Shown one piece after another: positions 1-9,258 of a stretch of DNA of 42,671 nucleotides. Numbering within the stretch: the first letter of the stretch is position 1; each line of letters starts with the position of its first letter. Made by a program: the position numbers and the translations under genes. The DNA lies in contig JACCWN010000026.1 in the NCBI GenBank assembly GCA_013697625.1, positions 1 through 42,671 on the forward strand. The letters are read 5' to 3'. This stretch comes from Legionella sp. GTDB taxonomy: Bacteria; Pseudomonadota; Gammaproteobacteria; Legionellales; Legionellaceae. The notes under the pieces are model-generated. The model was given only the letters and a program-made list of their open reading frames with translations, did no database searches and was not told the origin of the DNA.

Positions 1-193
1 GCGAAGCTGCAAATTGCAGATAGGAAAGTTCTTGTTCTTCGGCTTCCTTCAAAACCAGCTCTAAAGAAGCAGCTAAATTATTAAATTTTAAACTCCTAAA
101 AGCCTGAGCGACTTGATCAATGGAGGAAAAAACTCTAGGGACCTTACCTAGGGGATGTCCAAAAATAAAAATTACTTTCCTTTTGATGTGCAA
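1..193 (-). pseudogene. IstB-like (IS21 helper ATPase) N-terminal fragment, cut by window edge
   Basis: The minus frame is open from a TGA at 197-199 to the window edge. It contains IDQVAQAFRSLKFNNLAASL followed by an acidic stretch and ELSYLQFA. This resembles the N-terminal region of IstB-type helper ATPases of IS21-family elements, where a short helix of the type 'LKxLxLxGMAxxLE' precedes a 'LSYxEFL' segment. The ATPase motifs would lie beyond the window. No ATG is present; the only candidate start is TTG at 191-193, with no ribosome-binding site, and about 22 residues before the IstB-like part look unrelated to the family. No istA is seen upstream, where the neighbour is the cupin gene. 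I infer a decayed or orphan istB, but the fragment is short and the family call rests on weak pattern similarity. Confidence 0.35.
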
Positions 194-254
194 GTTTCAT
201 AAAAATGGTAGAAACCATCCCCTCCAGATTGCCCTGGTAACCAGTATTAAATCT

Positions 255-1448
255 TTAAAAGGGAATCATATAAGCGTCCATTTTGGTTTGATTCATTTTC
301 TCAACCAATTTGGTATCTAGATTGGTGGCTCCCTGGATAGTACCAATACTAAAATGCTGTACACCGTTTAATAATGTGATTTCATTGATAACATCAACCT
401 TATTAAATGCTTCATAGACTTCTAAATCCTCATTACCGATGTTCATAAAGGAATGGAAATTACCCACTGGAATTGAAATCAGATCACCTCGTTCAATAAG
501 GCTGTGATACACTTTGCCATTATCATCCATCATGGTAAAAAAAGCATTGCCTTTTGCTACGAAAAATAATACATCTCCAGATGTATACCAATGCGGTATT
601 CTCAATACACCTGGTTTCATCAGTGTTCTTTGCAATGCCATAGCATTCATATGGGGATTTATCTTTGAATCAACTCTGGCAATTGATCCCAGATTTGATG
701 TAAACACTGGAGGAATATTTTGGAAATTGCTGGATAGTACATTGTAATTGTCAGCTTTTTGAGGGGATGCCGCTGGGTCAAACCCACTTAAGCGATTGAT
801 GGTTGTCTTCTTAATTCCCTCGATATCGGTTTCTGTTAATCCCACTGCGCGAGCTAATATGGCATTAGGTAAAGAGGCCCAGGCTGTTAAAAAATCTCGG
901 TCTGCAGCGACGGGCGAATCATAAGATACCAAAAATTTTAGGTTGCCTTCTCCAACATTTTCCAGCGCATGGAGCCTGGTTTTTGGAATTATCCATGTAC
1001 CATTTTTTTCAACTGTAAAAATTTTCACATCTCCAGTACCCTCCCAGATTGTGACCCGCATTTTACCTTCGAGTACGGTGCCTATTTCAGTTGCGTTTGA
1101 ATGCCAGTGGGGAACCCTCATGGCATTATTAACAAGATCATAGTAAAAAAGTAAGCCTGCATTGTCTGTTAGAAATTGATTCGCTGTTTCAGCTATTCGA
1201 AGACCTGCATTATTTTTATCTGTTTGGCCCTGTTTGAATAGATTTATCTTGTAAGGAAAATCAGAACTAAGCTGGTCGGTTTGGGTTTTTAAAAAGTTTT
1301 GAATCTTGGGATCCTTGCTTATTTGATTGGAATTAATCGCTGAGCTGGGAGGAGTGGTAGCTTGTAATTCTTCTGCTCTAACTGGACCTGATAAGAAGAC
1401 ACTATACAAAAATACAGTGTAAAAAAATAATTTAAACCATCCCTTCAT
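255..1448 (-). CDS. Secreted bicupin, oxalate decarboxylase-like
   Basis: A 397-residue protein with an N-terminal signal peptide (hydrophobic residues about 6-20, cleavage likely after VRA at 23-25) and two cupin domains. The first (about 98-178) keeps the metal-binding set of oxalate decarboxylase-type cupins: H114-W-H116, E121 and H160. The second (about 270-355) keeps H286 and H332, but the second His is Tyr288 and the Glu position is Val293, so it probably binds metal poorly or not at all. Length and double-cupin layout match oxalate decarboxylase/bicupin families; the substrate cannot be read from the sequence. The start has a good GGGAGAG ribosome-binding site. The gene stands alone, downstream of nrdB and separated from it by a hairpin. 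An exported Mn- or Fe-dependent dioxygenase or decarboxylase is likely. Confidence 0.85.
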   Translation of the reverse strand: MKGWFKLFFYTVFLYSVFLSGPVRAEELQATTPPSSAINSNQISKDPKIQNFLKTQTDQLSSDFPYKINLFKQGQTDKNNAGLRIAETANQFLTDNAGLLFYYDLVNNAMRVPHWHSNATEIGTVLEGKMRVTIWEGTGDVKIFTVEKNGTWIIPKTRLHALENVGEGNLKFLVSYDSPVAADRDFLTAWASLPNAILARAVGLTETDIEGIKKTTINRLSGFDPAASPQKADNYNVLSSNFQNIPPVFTSNLGSIARVDSKINPHMNAMALQRTLMKPGVLRIPHWYTSGDVLFFVAKGNAFFTMMDDNGKVYHSLIERGDLISIPVGNFHSFMNIGNEDLEVYEAFNKVDVINEITLLNGVQHFSIGTIQGATNLDTKLVEKMNQTKMDAYMIPF

Positions 1449-1512
1449 CGTAACTCTCCCTGTGATTGCTTAAAACGGCTAAAAATATGTATGTTATAAC
1501 ATGTATATTATT

Positions 1513-1550
1513 AAGATAATGAGTCGCGACTTTCACGACTCTTTTATCTT
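1513..1550 (-). terminator. Hairpin between nrdB and the cupin gene
   Basis: A GAGTCG / CGACTC stem (1521-1526 with 1537-1542) is flanked by complementary A/T-rich arms AAGATAA and TTATCTT, giving a hairpin just past the nrdB stop. There is no long T run beyond the stem; the T-rich arm itself would have to serve. It would separate nrdAB transcription from the cupin gene. Confidence 0.45.
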
Positions 1551-1597
1551 AGCATCCTATTAACTTTTTTGCATACATTGTTAGGTTACCTCAGTGG

Positions 1598-2686
1598 CTA
1601 AGATTCCTCTTCCTCCCAGCTTAAGGTGCCTCCGGCTTGATACTCAATTACGCGGGTTTCGAAGAAATTTTTCTCCTTTTTTAAATCCATCATTTCACTC
1701 ATCCAAGGAAAGGGATTTTCAGCTCCGGGATACTGATCCGCTAAGCCAATTTGATTGAGTCGTCTATTGGCGATGAAATGTAGATATTCTTCAAATAGCT
1801 CTGCATTCATACCTAAAATGCCATGAGGCATGGTGTCTTTTGCGTATTGATACTCTAACTCTACACCCTCGCGTACAAGTCGTATGATCTCATCTTTAAA
1901 AGTGGGTGTCCATAAATGAGGATTTTCAATTTTAATTTGGTTAATCACATCTATACCAAAATTCATGTGCATAGACTCATCTCTTAAGATATATTGAAAT
2001 TGCTCAGAGGTGCCAACCATTTTGTTACGCCTACCCATGGAGAGTATTTGAGTAAAACCAACGTAGAAAAAAATGCCTTCAAAGATGACATAAAATGCAA
2101 TTAAATCACGCAATAAACGCTGATCATTTTCAGGTGTGCCTGTTTTAAAAGACTCATCTGCTAGGCTTTGGGTAAAAGGCAAGGCCCAAGCTGCTTTTGT
2201 CGCGACAGAGGGAATTTCTCTATACATATTAAACACTTCTGCTTCATCAAGTCCCAGGCTTTCAATAATATATTGATAAGCATGTGTATGTAGGGCTTCT
2301 TCAAAGGCTTGGCGTAATAAATATTGTCTACATTCAGGATTGGTGATGTGTTTATAAACTGCAAGCACTAAATTGTTTGCAACCAAGGAGTCAGCTGTTG
2401 AAAAAAATCCCAAATTGCGTTGAATAATTAGACGTTCATCTTCAGTCAAGCCATTAGGATTTTTCCATAAAGCCACGTCTGCACTCATACTAATCTCATT
2501 GGGCATCCAATGGTTGGCACAGGCAGTTAAATATTTATCCCAGGCCCACTTATATTTAAAGGGCACCAATTGATTTAAATCCGCACGGCAATTGATGATT
2601 TGTTTATCATCAACTTGAATACGAGCAGCACCCATATTCAGGGCATCTAGGTTTACGCCCCTAATAGGGGACATACATTCTGACAT
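1598..2686 (-). CDS. nrdB: Class Ia ribonucleotide reductase, beta (radical) subunit
   Basis: A 362-residue R2 subunit that houses the diiron-tyrosyl radical used by NrdA to reduce ribonucleoside diphosphates to deoxyribonucleotides in the cytoplasm. All expected metal ligands can be placed: Asp70, Glu130, His133, Glu203, Glu237 and His240. The radical tyrosine is Tyr137 (E-A-L-H-T-H-A-Y context), which argues for class Ia rather than the Tyr-less class Ic. It lies 13 bases downstream of the nrdA stop and has its own AGGAGAA ribosome-binding site, so the two are almost certainly one transcript. The acidic C-terminus (SWEEEES) resembles the flexible tail that docks onto NrdA. Confidence 0.97.
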   Translation of the reverse strand: MSECMSPIRGVNLDALNMGAARIQVDDKQIINCRADLNQLVPFKYKWAWDKYLTACANHWMPNEISMSADVALWKNPNGLTEDERLIIQRNLGFFSTADSLVANNLVLAVYKHITNPECRQYLLRQAFEEALHTHAYQYIIESLGLDEAEVFNMYREIPSVATKAAWALPFTQSLADESFKTGTPENDQRLLRDLIAFYVIFEGIFFYVGFTQILSMGRRNKMVGTSEQFQYILRDESMHMNFGIDVINQIKIENPHLWTPTFKDEIIRLVREGVELEYQYAKDTMPHGILGMNAELFEEYLHFIANRRLNQIGLADQYPGAENPFPWMSEMMDLKKEKNFFETRVIEYQAGGTLSWEEEES

Positions 2687-2699
2687 TCAATTCTCCTAA

Positions 2700-5471
2700 T
2701 TATTGGCAGGCTTCACATTCTGGATCTAGAATGGAGCATAGTTGTGGTTCTGTAACGAGAAGCTTCACGGCATTTAAGGAATTATCAGTTACAGTGGATT
2801 TCTCAGCATTGCTAGCGCCTAAACTACGTAAATAGTAGGTTGTTTTTAATCCAAGCATCCACGCATGCATGTACAGTTGATCTAATTTTTTCCCAGAAGG
2901 TTGTGCCATATAAATGTTGAGAGATTGGGCTTGGTCTATCCATTTTTGCCGACGAGAGGCAGCTTCTACAAGCCAAATTGGATCAATTTCAAAGGAGGTG
3001 GCATACCGTTTTTTTATGTCATTTGGGATGCGACTGATGGGTTGAACAGAGCCATTGAAGTATTTTAAATCATTCACCATCACCTCATCCCAAAGCTCCA
3101 AGGCCTTTAGATCGGCAACAAGATAAGGATTCACAACTGTGAATTCTCCAGACAAATTGGATTTCACATACAGATTTTGATAGGTAGGTTCTATAGACTG
3201 AGATACGCCACAGATGTTGGATATGGTTGCAGTGGGTGCAATGGCCATCACATTTGAATTACGCATGCCTTGTGTGCGAACTTTAACCCTTAAGGTTTCC
3301 CAATCCAATCTTTGTGACTTGTCTTGCTCTAGATATTTATTACGCGTTTGTTGTAATAGATGAATGGAGTCGATGGGAAGGATGCCTTTACTCCACAAAG
3401 AACCCTCATAGCTTGAATAACTACCACGCTCTTTTGCTAATTGAGAGGATGCTTCAATCGCATAATAGCTGATTAATTCCATAGAAGAGTCGGCAAATTC
3501 TATGGCTTCTTGCGAGGTATAATCTATTTTTAATTCGTATAATGCATCTTGAAAGCCCATCAAACCTAGACCAATGGGTCTGTGTTTTAAATTTGAATTA
3601 CGTGCTTGTGGGACAGAATAATAATTAATATCAATTACATTATCCAGCATACGAATCGCAGTCTTCACGGTGTTTTTTAATTTGACTGTATCCAAAACGC
3701 CTTTGGTAATGTGTGCAGGAAGATTGATGCTACCCAAATTACAGACTGCAATTTCTTCTACGGAAGTATTTAAAGTGATCTCTGTACATAGATTGGAGCT
3801 GTGAATAACCCCTGCGTGTTGTTGAGGTGAGCGTAAATTGCAGGTATCTTTAAAGGTTAACCAAGGATGACCTGTTTCAAATAACATGGATAACATTTTA
3901 CGCCATAATTTAATGGCCGGCAGGGTTTTAAAATTTTGAATGATGCCCTTAGCCGCTTTTTCCTCAAAAGATTCATAGAGTGATTCAAAGGCTTTACCAT
4001 AAGCGTCATGCAACCCTGGTACATCATCAGGTGAAAATAGGGTCCAATTTCCGCCTTCACGGACCCGAATCATAAATAAATCGGGTACCCATAAAGCTGT
4101 GTTCATATCATGGGTGCGACGTCTGTCATCTCCTGTATTTTTTCTTAGCTCCAAAAATTCCTCTACGTCTTTATGCCAACATTCTAAATAGGCACATACA
4201 GCGCCTTTTCGTTTGCCGCCTTGGTTGACCGCAACTGCCGTGGCATCTGCTACGTTTAAAAAAGGCACTACCCCTTGGGATTTACCATTGGTACCTTTGA
4301 TGTGAGAGCCCATAGCGCGTACCGGCGTCCAATCATTGCCTAGACCACCAGCAAACTTTGACAGTAAGGCATTGTCTTTAATGGCACTGTAGATGCCATC
4401 TAAGTGATCAGGTACCGTGGTAAGAAAGCAACTGGATAACTGTGGTCTTGTTGTTCCTGCATTAAATAAAGTAGGGGTGGAAGACATATAATCAAAAGAA
4501 GACAGCAATGTATAAAACTCAATGGCCTTTTCTTCTTTATTGTGTTCTCGCATAGCAAGACCCATGGCAATTCGCATAAAAAATGCCTGGGGGAGTTCAT
4601 AGCGTACGCCTGAATCATGAAGAAAATAACGATCATATAATGTTTGTAGACTCAGATAAGTAAACAGCATATCGCGCTCTGGCAATAATGCTTTGCTCAA
4701 TTTATTTAAATCATAATCAGCCATCTTGGTGTCTAAGATGCCTTGAAGGATGCCATGTTGAATGTAAGCTTTGAAGTAATCAGGATAGAGCTTGCTCATT
4801 TCATCAAAGGTTGCACCTGATTGCATGTTTAATTTGGTCAAAGCTTCTAAACGCAGACTATCCAATAAAAGACGAGCACTGACAAAGGTATAATTTGGTT
4901 CTTTTTCAACCAAAGCACGAGCAGACATAATCAGCGCTTTATGCACATCCTCGAACTTGGCCTGATTATAAAGGTTACGCATGGCATCTTTAATGACGGG
5001 TTCAGGAAGGGTTTGATCCAGGTTGCGGCAAGACTCTGTAACTATGGTGTGAACCCTGTCCATATCCAGAGGTCTTATTTCTCCATTGGGCATGGTTATC
5101 AGTAGTTGTTTGGAATCACTGGGTTCAGTTGTTATTTCCTGGATACGAGCCTTTCTATGCTCTTCTCTGTATAAAACATAACTGCGTGCTACTTTGTAAT
5201 GGCCACTGCGCATGAGGGCTAATTCAACCTGGTCTTGAATGTCTTCGATGTGGATTGCGCCTCCCTCAGGTAAACGACGTTTAAACACCTGGGAGATCTG
5301 CACTGTTAATTCTTCAATTTGTTGATGAATACGATCAGAGGTGGGAGCATTACCGCCTTCATCCGCTATAAATGCTTTAGTAATCGCAATTTTTATTTTA
5401 TTGTCATCATAATTGACTACTTGGCTGTTGCGTTTGATTGCCTTGAGCAAACCAGGTGTATAAGCGGACAT
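2700..5471 (-). CDS. nrdA: Class Ia ribonucleotide reductase, alpha (catalytic) subunit
   Basis: A 923-residue catalytic subunit. The N-terminus carries an ATP-cone (about residues 8-100) and a second ATP-cone-like segment (about 120-205, starting LLITMPNGEIRPLD), so allosteric regulation may be more elaborate than in single-cone enzymes. The catalytic barrel shows LSSCFLTTVPD (first redox Cys), NLCTEI (Asn, radical Cys and Glu of the active site) and AVCNLGSINL (second redox Cys). The C-terminal tail ends DPECEACQ, the CxxC pair that hands electrons from thioredoxin or glutaredoxin. The length is greater than the ~760 residues of E. coli NrdA, as expected for the long two-cone type. The start has a GGAG site 5 bases away. 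It is transcribed with nrdB, and a thioredoxin reductase gene lies nearby in this window. Confidence 0.97.
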   Translation of the reverse strand: MSAYTPGLLKAIKRNSQVVNYDDNKIKIAITKAFIADEGGNAPTSDRIHQQIEELTVQISQVFKRRLPEGGAIHIEDIQDQVELALMRSGHYKVARSYVLYREEHRKARIQEITTEPSDSKQLLITMPNGEIRPLDMDRVHTIVTESCRNLDQTLPEPVIKDAMRNLYNQAKFEDVHKALIMSARALVEKEPNYTFVSARLLLDSLRLEALTKLNMQSGATFDEMSKLYPDYFKAYIQHGILQGILDTKMADYDLNKLSKALLPERDMLFTYLSLQTLYDRYFLHDSGVRYELPQAFFMRIAMGLAMREHNKEEKAIEFYTLLSSFDYMSSTPTLFNAGTTRPQLSSCFLTTVPDHLDGIYSAIKDNALLSKFAGGLGNDWTPVRAMGSHIKGTNGKSQGVVPFLNVADATAVAVNQGGKRKGAVCAYLECWHKDVEEFLELRKNTGDDRRRTHDMNTALWVPDLFMIRVREGGNWTLFSPDDVPGLHDAYGKAFESLYESFEEKAAKGIIQNFKTLPAIKLWRKMLSMLFETGHPWLTFKDTCNLRSPQQHAGVIHSSNLCTEITLNTSVEEIAVCNLGSINLPAHITKGVLDTVKLKNTVKTAIRMLDNVIDINYYSVPQARNSNLKHRPIGLGLMGFQDALYELKIDYTSQEAIEFADSSMELISYYAIEASSQLAKERGSYSSYEGSLWSKGILPIDSIHLLQQTRNKYLEQDKSQRLDWETLRVKVRTQGMRNSNVMAIAPTATISNICGVSQSIEPTYQNLYVKSNLSGEFTVVNPYLVADLKALELWDEVMVNDLKYFNGSVQPISRIPNDIKKRYATSFEIDPIWLVEAASRRQKWIDQAQSLNIYMAQPSGKKLDQLYMHAWMLGLKTTYYLRSLGASNAEKSTVTDNSLNAVKLLVTEPQLCSILDPECEACQ

Positions 5472-5490
5472 TGTTTCTCCACGAGCGTTT

Positions 5491-5520
5491 TTATAATTGA
5501 GTCGTTTTAATTATAGTCAA
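5491..5520 (-). promoter_or_regulatory. Candidate sigma70 promoter of nrdAB
   Basis: On the minus strand TTGACT (5515-5520) and TTATAA (5491-5496) are separated by 18 bases, about 20 bases before the nrdA start codon. This fits a housekeeping promoter with a short leader. Two possible NrdR half-conserved sites lie further upstream (5555-5613). Confidence 0.4.
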
Positions 5521-5674
5521 AAACCCAAGATGTAGGGTTTTCATACAATTGAACTAACAAGATAATGTGTATTTGCCCAATGGTCAAGGTATAATTCTGG
5601 GGGTATATTGTGAGTAACTTGTGTTTAAATAGCTATGTGCTTTGATTTAATTACATAAATTATAATTTTGAAAT

Positions 5675-6619
5675 TTAAAAATATTTCATAAATAGGGCAT
5701 ACTGATTAGAATCAGGATTTATTTTAATCTCAGATAAGGCATTGTATATCAATGGATAATTTTTTTCCCCATGACCAAACTGGTTGGTTTTGAAAACTGG
5801 TATGGGTAACTCATTTGCAAAACGTCCTAAGGCAATGTGTATATCCTGTTCATTTTCTTTATTCAAAAATTCACCCAGGACAATCGCGCTAACCCCTTTT
5901 ATGATTCCTGCTTGGTGTAAATGAAACAGTGATCGATCAATGGCATACCCTTTTACATTGATTTCTTCAAGAAATAAAATCTTGTCTTTTGTTTGTATTT
6001 CCCAAGAGGTACCGATGCTATTTCCAACCAGGGTTAAATTACCCCCTGTGAGGGTTCCCTTGATGGCAGTAGCATTTAAGGCTGCCTGATTCAGGGGGCT
6101 TAAATCATCAATGATTGCCTCAGAGGACTTTTGTGACAGTATGTCTGCAATTTTTAAAAAATTTTTAGGATCCAAATCTGAATCTAAAAGTTGTGCAAGC
6201 CCTGCACCATGTATACAAGGCCACTGCCATTTTTGAGAAAAAAATAAGTGAAGTGCTGTGATATCACTAAAGCCTATGAATAATTTTTTTCTAGTTGGTT
6301 TAGGTAAGTGATTGAGTTTATCAATCAAACGCGCACACCCATAGCCCCCACGTAGGGCCCAAATGATGGTGTTGTCTGATGAGTCAAATAGCGCTTCTTT
6401 TAGCTTATCAAATCGCATGTCATCACTGTTTGAATGGTAACTGATATCCCCATTAAAAGTTGCAAGATTAAACAAGAGTGGCAATTGCTTTAAGGAATAT
6501 AACTGAGCCATTTTATCTTGATGCGTGCCGGAAGCTGGGGCAACAACTTGAATTATGTAAGGTTTAAATGGCTCTTGAAAGCGGGGATCATCTAATACAC
6601 TGTTGTATGGTTGCATCAT
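5675..6619 (-). CDS. ldcA: LD-carboxypeptidase (peptidase S66)
   Basis: A 314-residue member of the S66 serine peptidases that remove the terminal D-Ala from murein tetrapeptides during cytoplasmic peptidoglycan recycling. The nucleophile is Ser118 in IGFSDITALH, preceded by the family RGGYGCARL motif (90-98). The other triad members are Glu218 or Glu219 in LFLEEI and His283 in FGHGEKNYPL. No signal peptide is seen, in keeping with a cytoplasmic enzyme. The start overlaps no gene but follows the stop of the upstream phosphodiester glycosidase gene by one base, so the pair is translationally coupled. This coupling suggests a joint role in cell-wall or glycan metabolism, an inference from position only. 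Confidence 0.93.
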   Translation of the reverse strand: MMQPYNSVLDDPRFQEPFKPYIIQVVAPASGTHQDKMAQLYSLKQLPLLFNLATFNGDISYHSNSDDMRFDKLKEALFDSSDNTIIWALRGGYGCARLIDKLNHLPKPTRKKLFIGFSDITALHLFFSQKWQWPCIHGAGLAQLLDSDLDPKNFLKIADILSQKSSEAIIDDLSPLNQAALNATAIKGTLTGGNLTLVGNSIGTSWEIQTKDKILFLEEINVKGYAIDRSLFHLHQAGIIKGVSAIVLGEFLNKENEQDIHIALGRFANELPIPVFKTNQFGHGEKNYPLIYNALSEIKINPDSNQYALFMKYF

Positions 6620-6620
6620 A

Positions 6621-7391
6621 TTAACCTAAAGGTTTTACTACTATGGCATCGCTGACGTTTGAAAATCCATGTACCGTTAATTTAAAAGAATGTATGTCGG
6701 CATAAAGTTGGCTGGAACTGCCACCATCCAAATTAATTGCATCTTTACAATATAGAGGGTAAGTCTGCATGAGGTAGGCCAGTTCTTTGGTGCTCATTGG
6801 TACATTGTTTGTTACTAATAAAATGACCTTACCCTTTTGCGTAATGCCTAAGGCTGAGCGGTCATCTTTACCATCCTTAAGGGAGGGAACGGTGCCTTTA
6901 ATCAACAATCGCGGCCCGCTTTGAATTGCGAAATCTATACCTTGGCCTTGTTTGAAGTTCGTCAAACTAGAAATACGAGCCTTGTTATTTTTTATATGAA
7001 AAATCCCCCACCAGCTGATAGGTTTTAAAGGATTTTCGATTTTACTGTTGTTGATTCGAAGCCCTAAAGGATGATATTCACGATCAAAAAAACCACCATT
7101 CATACCTAATAAAGCTTGACTTCGCTTGGTAAATAATTCAGCGGATGCATTTTTTTCCCCTATGTCCTTTGCAGAAATTGATTCTAATTTATTTTTAGAC
7201 AGATCAATTCGAAAAACATGCACGCAAGACCAAGGGGTCAAAAGTCCAATTTCTAATCGCTGATATTCTATACCAGGACTTAGCCTTTGCCATTGATTGG
7301 TGGCATAGGCCTTGATTGTAATAAAAAAAATCATTAACAAGGCAAAAAAATAGTATTTGTTTGTAGGATTAATATTGGTTTGGAACGGCAT
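6621..7391 (-). CDS. Exported phosphodiester glycosidase-family protein (NAGPA/DUF2233)
   Basis: A 256-residue protein with a long N-region and a hydrophobic signal segment (about 12-30, likely cleavage after AYA). The body contains GMNGGFFD (about residues 98-105) and the hallmark INLDGGSSSQLYA near the C-terminus, which define the NAGPA domain family of phosphodiester glycosidases (relatives of the enzyme that uncovers mannose-6-phosphate). The bacterial substrate is unknown; periplasmic or secreted glycan phosphodiesters are plausible. It is coupled to ldcA downstream. The start codon is only 43 bases from the chosen pmbA start on the other strand, so the divergent promoters must overlap the two coding starts. 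A shorter start at Met20 lacks a ribosome-binding site and would spoil the signal peptide. Confidence 0.82.
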   Translation of the reverse strand: MPFQTNINPTNKYYFFALLMIFFITIKAYATNQWQRLSPGIEYQRLEIGLLTPWSCVHVFRIDLSKNKLESISAKDIGEKNASAELFTKRSQALLGMNGGFFDREYHPLGLRINNSKIENPLKPISWWGIFHIKNNKARISSLTNFKQGQGIDFAIQSGPRLLIKGTVPSLKDGKDDRSALGITQKGKVILLVTNNVPMSTKELAYLMQTYPLYCKDAINLDGGSSSQLYADIHSFKLTVHGFSNVSDAIVVKPLG

Positions 7392-7434
7392 CTTATTGTA
7401 TCCTTGTGTACATCATTTCAATATGGAATCGCTC

Positions 7435-8793
7435 ATGCAAATTAAAATGCAACATAACAATACTGAAGTACAGAAGTCAACTACTGAAATCAAACGTTTG
7501 ATGGATGAGGTATTGGATTTGGCAAAGCGTGTAGGGGCAACGGATGCCAGCGTGGGTATAAACAATGACAGGGGTTTTTCTGTTGATGTAAGGATGGGAC
7601 AAGTTGAAACAGTAGCCTTTAGTGAAGATAAAGGTGTAGGTTTAACGATTTATATTGGTAAGCGCAAGGGAAGTGCCAGTAGTACTGATACAACTCCCGC
7701 CGCTTTAAAATTACTGGTTCAGGCGGCTTTTGATATAGCGAAGGTGAGTGCTGAGGACCCTTGTTTTGGATTGGCTGACAAAGAATGTTTAACAACAGCT
7801 CCTGCTGATCTTCAATTATATCATCCCTGGGATCTTAACCCAGAACAGGCTATTGAACTTGCTTTGGATTGTGAAGGACATGCTTTGTCATTGGACAAAC
7901 GAATAATGAATTCAGATGGAGCAAATGCCTCTACCTATGAATCCCATCACGGATATGCAAACACCGCTGGCGTCAAGGACTGTGTACATAGTACCAGGCA
8001 CAGTTTGAGTTGCTCTGTGATAGCTAAAGACGGTGAGGAGATGAAACGAGATTATGAATATAGCACGGTGAGAAATGCAAAGGATCTCATAAGTCCTCAA
8101 TTCATAGCTTCTTCGGCTGTAGAACGTGCTTTGAGTCGTTTGGGTTCTAGAAAGATTAAAACCCAAAACCTGCCAGTCTTACTGTCTTCTCGGGTATCTA
8201 GTGGCCTGTTTGGTAGTTTTCTCAGTGCTATCAGTGGATCAAATTTGTATAGGAAAAATTCTTTTTTAATGGATTCAATTGGTAAGCAAATCTTTCCTGA
8301 ATGTATCAGGATATATGAACAACCACATTTGCTAGGCGCCTTAGGCAGCGCTGCCTTTGATGGTGAAGGCGTACCTACCAGAGCCAATGTGTTTGTTGAA
8401 GAAGGACGCGTTGTTCAATACGCATTGGGCAGTTATTCTGCGCGTAAATTGGGTTTAAAAACCACTGCAAATAGTGACGGCGTTCATAATTTAACCGTAG
8501 ATGCTACTACGGGGGATCTGAGTGCGTTATTGAAACTTTTAAATACAGGATTATTAGTGACAGAATTGATGGGGCAGGGCGTAAATGGCCTCACTGGTGA
8601 TTATTCACGTGGGGCCAGTGGATATTGGGTTGAAAATGGTATCATTCAGTATCCAGTAGATGAAGTGACCATTGCCGGTAATCTTAAGGATATGTTCCAA
8701 TCCATTATTGCTGTAGGCAATGACATCAACTCGAACATCGCAACACGTTGTGGTTCGGTATTGATAGAAAAAATGATGGTAGCTGGGACTTAG
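7435..8793 (+). CDS. pmbA: Metalloprotease PmbA/TldE
   Basis: About 452 residues, matching the usual ~450 of PmbA. TldD and TldE(PmbA) form a heterodimeric cytoplasmic protease that matures modified peptides such as microcins and degrades unfolded peptides. Conserved family stretches are visible along the whole length: KGSASSTD, CSTRHSL-like HSTRHSL, YRKNSFLMDSIGKQI, SYSARKLGLK, VTELMGQGVNGLTGDYSRGA and ITIAGNLKDM. A longer frame opens at 7357 but its extra residues do not resemble the family. ATGs at 7423, 7435 and 7447 are possible; 7435 has a GGAA site upstream. TldD is not in the window. Confidence 0.95.
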   Translation: MQIKMQHNNTEVQKSTTEIKRLMDEVLDLAKRVGATDASVGINNDRGFSVDVRMGQVETVAFSEDKGVGLTIYIGKRKGSASSTDTTPAALKLLVQAAFDIAKVSAEDPCFGLADKECLTTAPADLQLYHPWDLNPEQAIELALDCEGHALSLDKRIMNSDGANASTYESHHGYANTAGVKDCVHSTRHSLSCSVIAKDGEEMKRDYEYSTVRNAKDLISPQFIASSAVERALSRLGSRKIKTQNLPVLLSSRVSSGLFGSFLSAISGSNLYRKNSFLMDSIGKQIFPECIRIYEQPHLLGALGSAAFDGEGVPTRANVFVEEGRVVQYALGSYSARKLGLKTTANSDGVHNLTVDATTGDLSALLKLLNTGLLVTELMGQGVNGLTGDYSRGASGYWVENGIIQYPVDEVTIAGNLKDMFQSIIAVGNDINSNIATRCGSVLIEKMMVAGT

Positions 8794-8832
8794 TACGAGC
8801 GAGCAAGACATAACTCAAGATGAGTCAACCTG

Positions 8833-9054
8833 CTAATTTTTATCCCTAAAAATGATACGACCTTTGGTCAGGTCATAAGGTGTTAATTCAACTTTTACCT
8901 TATCACCAGTTAAAATTCGGATATAATTTTTCCGCATGCGACCTGATATATGGGCAGTAACAATGTGCCCGTTTTCGAGTTCAACTCGAAACATGGTATT
9001 GGGCAGGGTATCAATAATTGTACCAGCCATTTCTATATGATCTTCTTTTGCCAT
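8833..9054 (-). CDS. infA: Translation initiation factor IF-1
   Basis: 73 residues beginning [13 protein letters not shown], the canonical IF-1 start, and covering the OB-fold with the conserved [11 protein letters not shown] and [13 protein letters not shown] segments. IF-1 binds the A site of the 30S subunit during initiation. An 18-codon upstream extension (from 9108) is open but unlike IF-1 and is excluded; the chosen ATG has a GAGAG site. In many gammaproteobacteria infA lies close to trxB and ftsK; here the interval to trxB is occupied by the gene at 9259-10089. Confidence 0.97.
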   Translation of the reverse strand: MAKEDHIEMAGTIIDTLPNTMFRVELENGHIVTAHISGRMRKNYIRILTGDKVKVELTPYDLTKGRIIFRDKN

Positions 9055-9258
9055 AGGGTCTCTCAATGATGAAATGTGAATAAAATTTATAAAGAGGAAA
9101 TAGTGCACTAAAATAGAGAAAATGGCAATCGATAGTTTATCACCCGCTCTAGGTCTTGTTACAAGTTGATGAGGATTTCATTTGCATAAAAGGAATTAAA
9201 TTGCTCAAAGTGTTAATTAGTAGTAGTATATAAGACTTTTAAAAAGCCAGAATAAAGT

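Noticed and set aside
8097..8387. A 96-codon minus-strand frame
   Set aside because: Antisense to a conserved part of pmbA.
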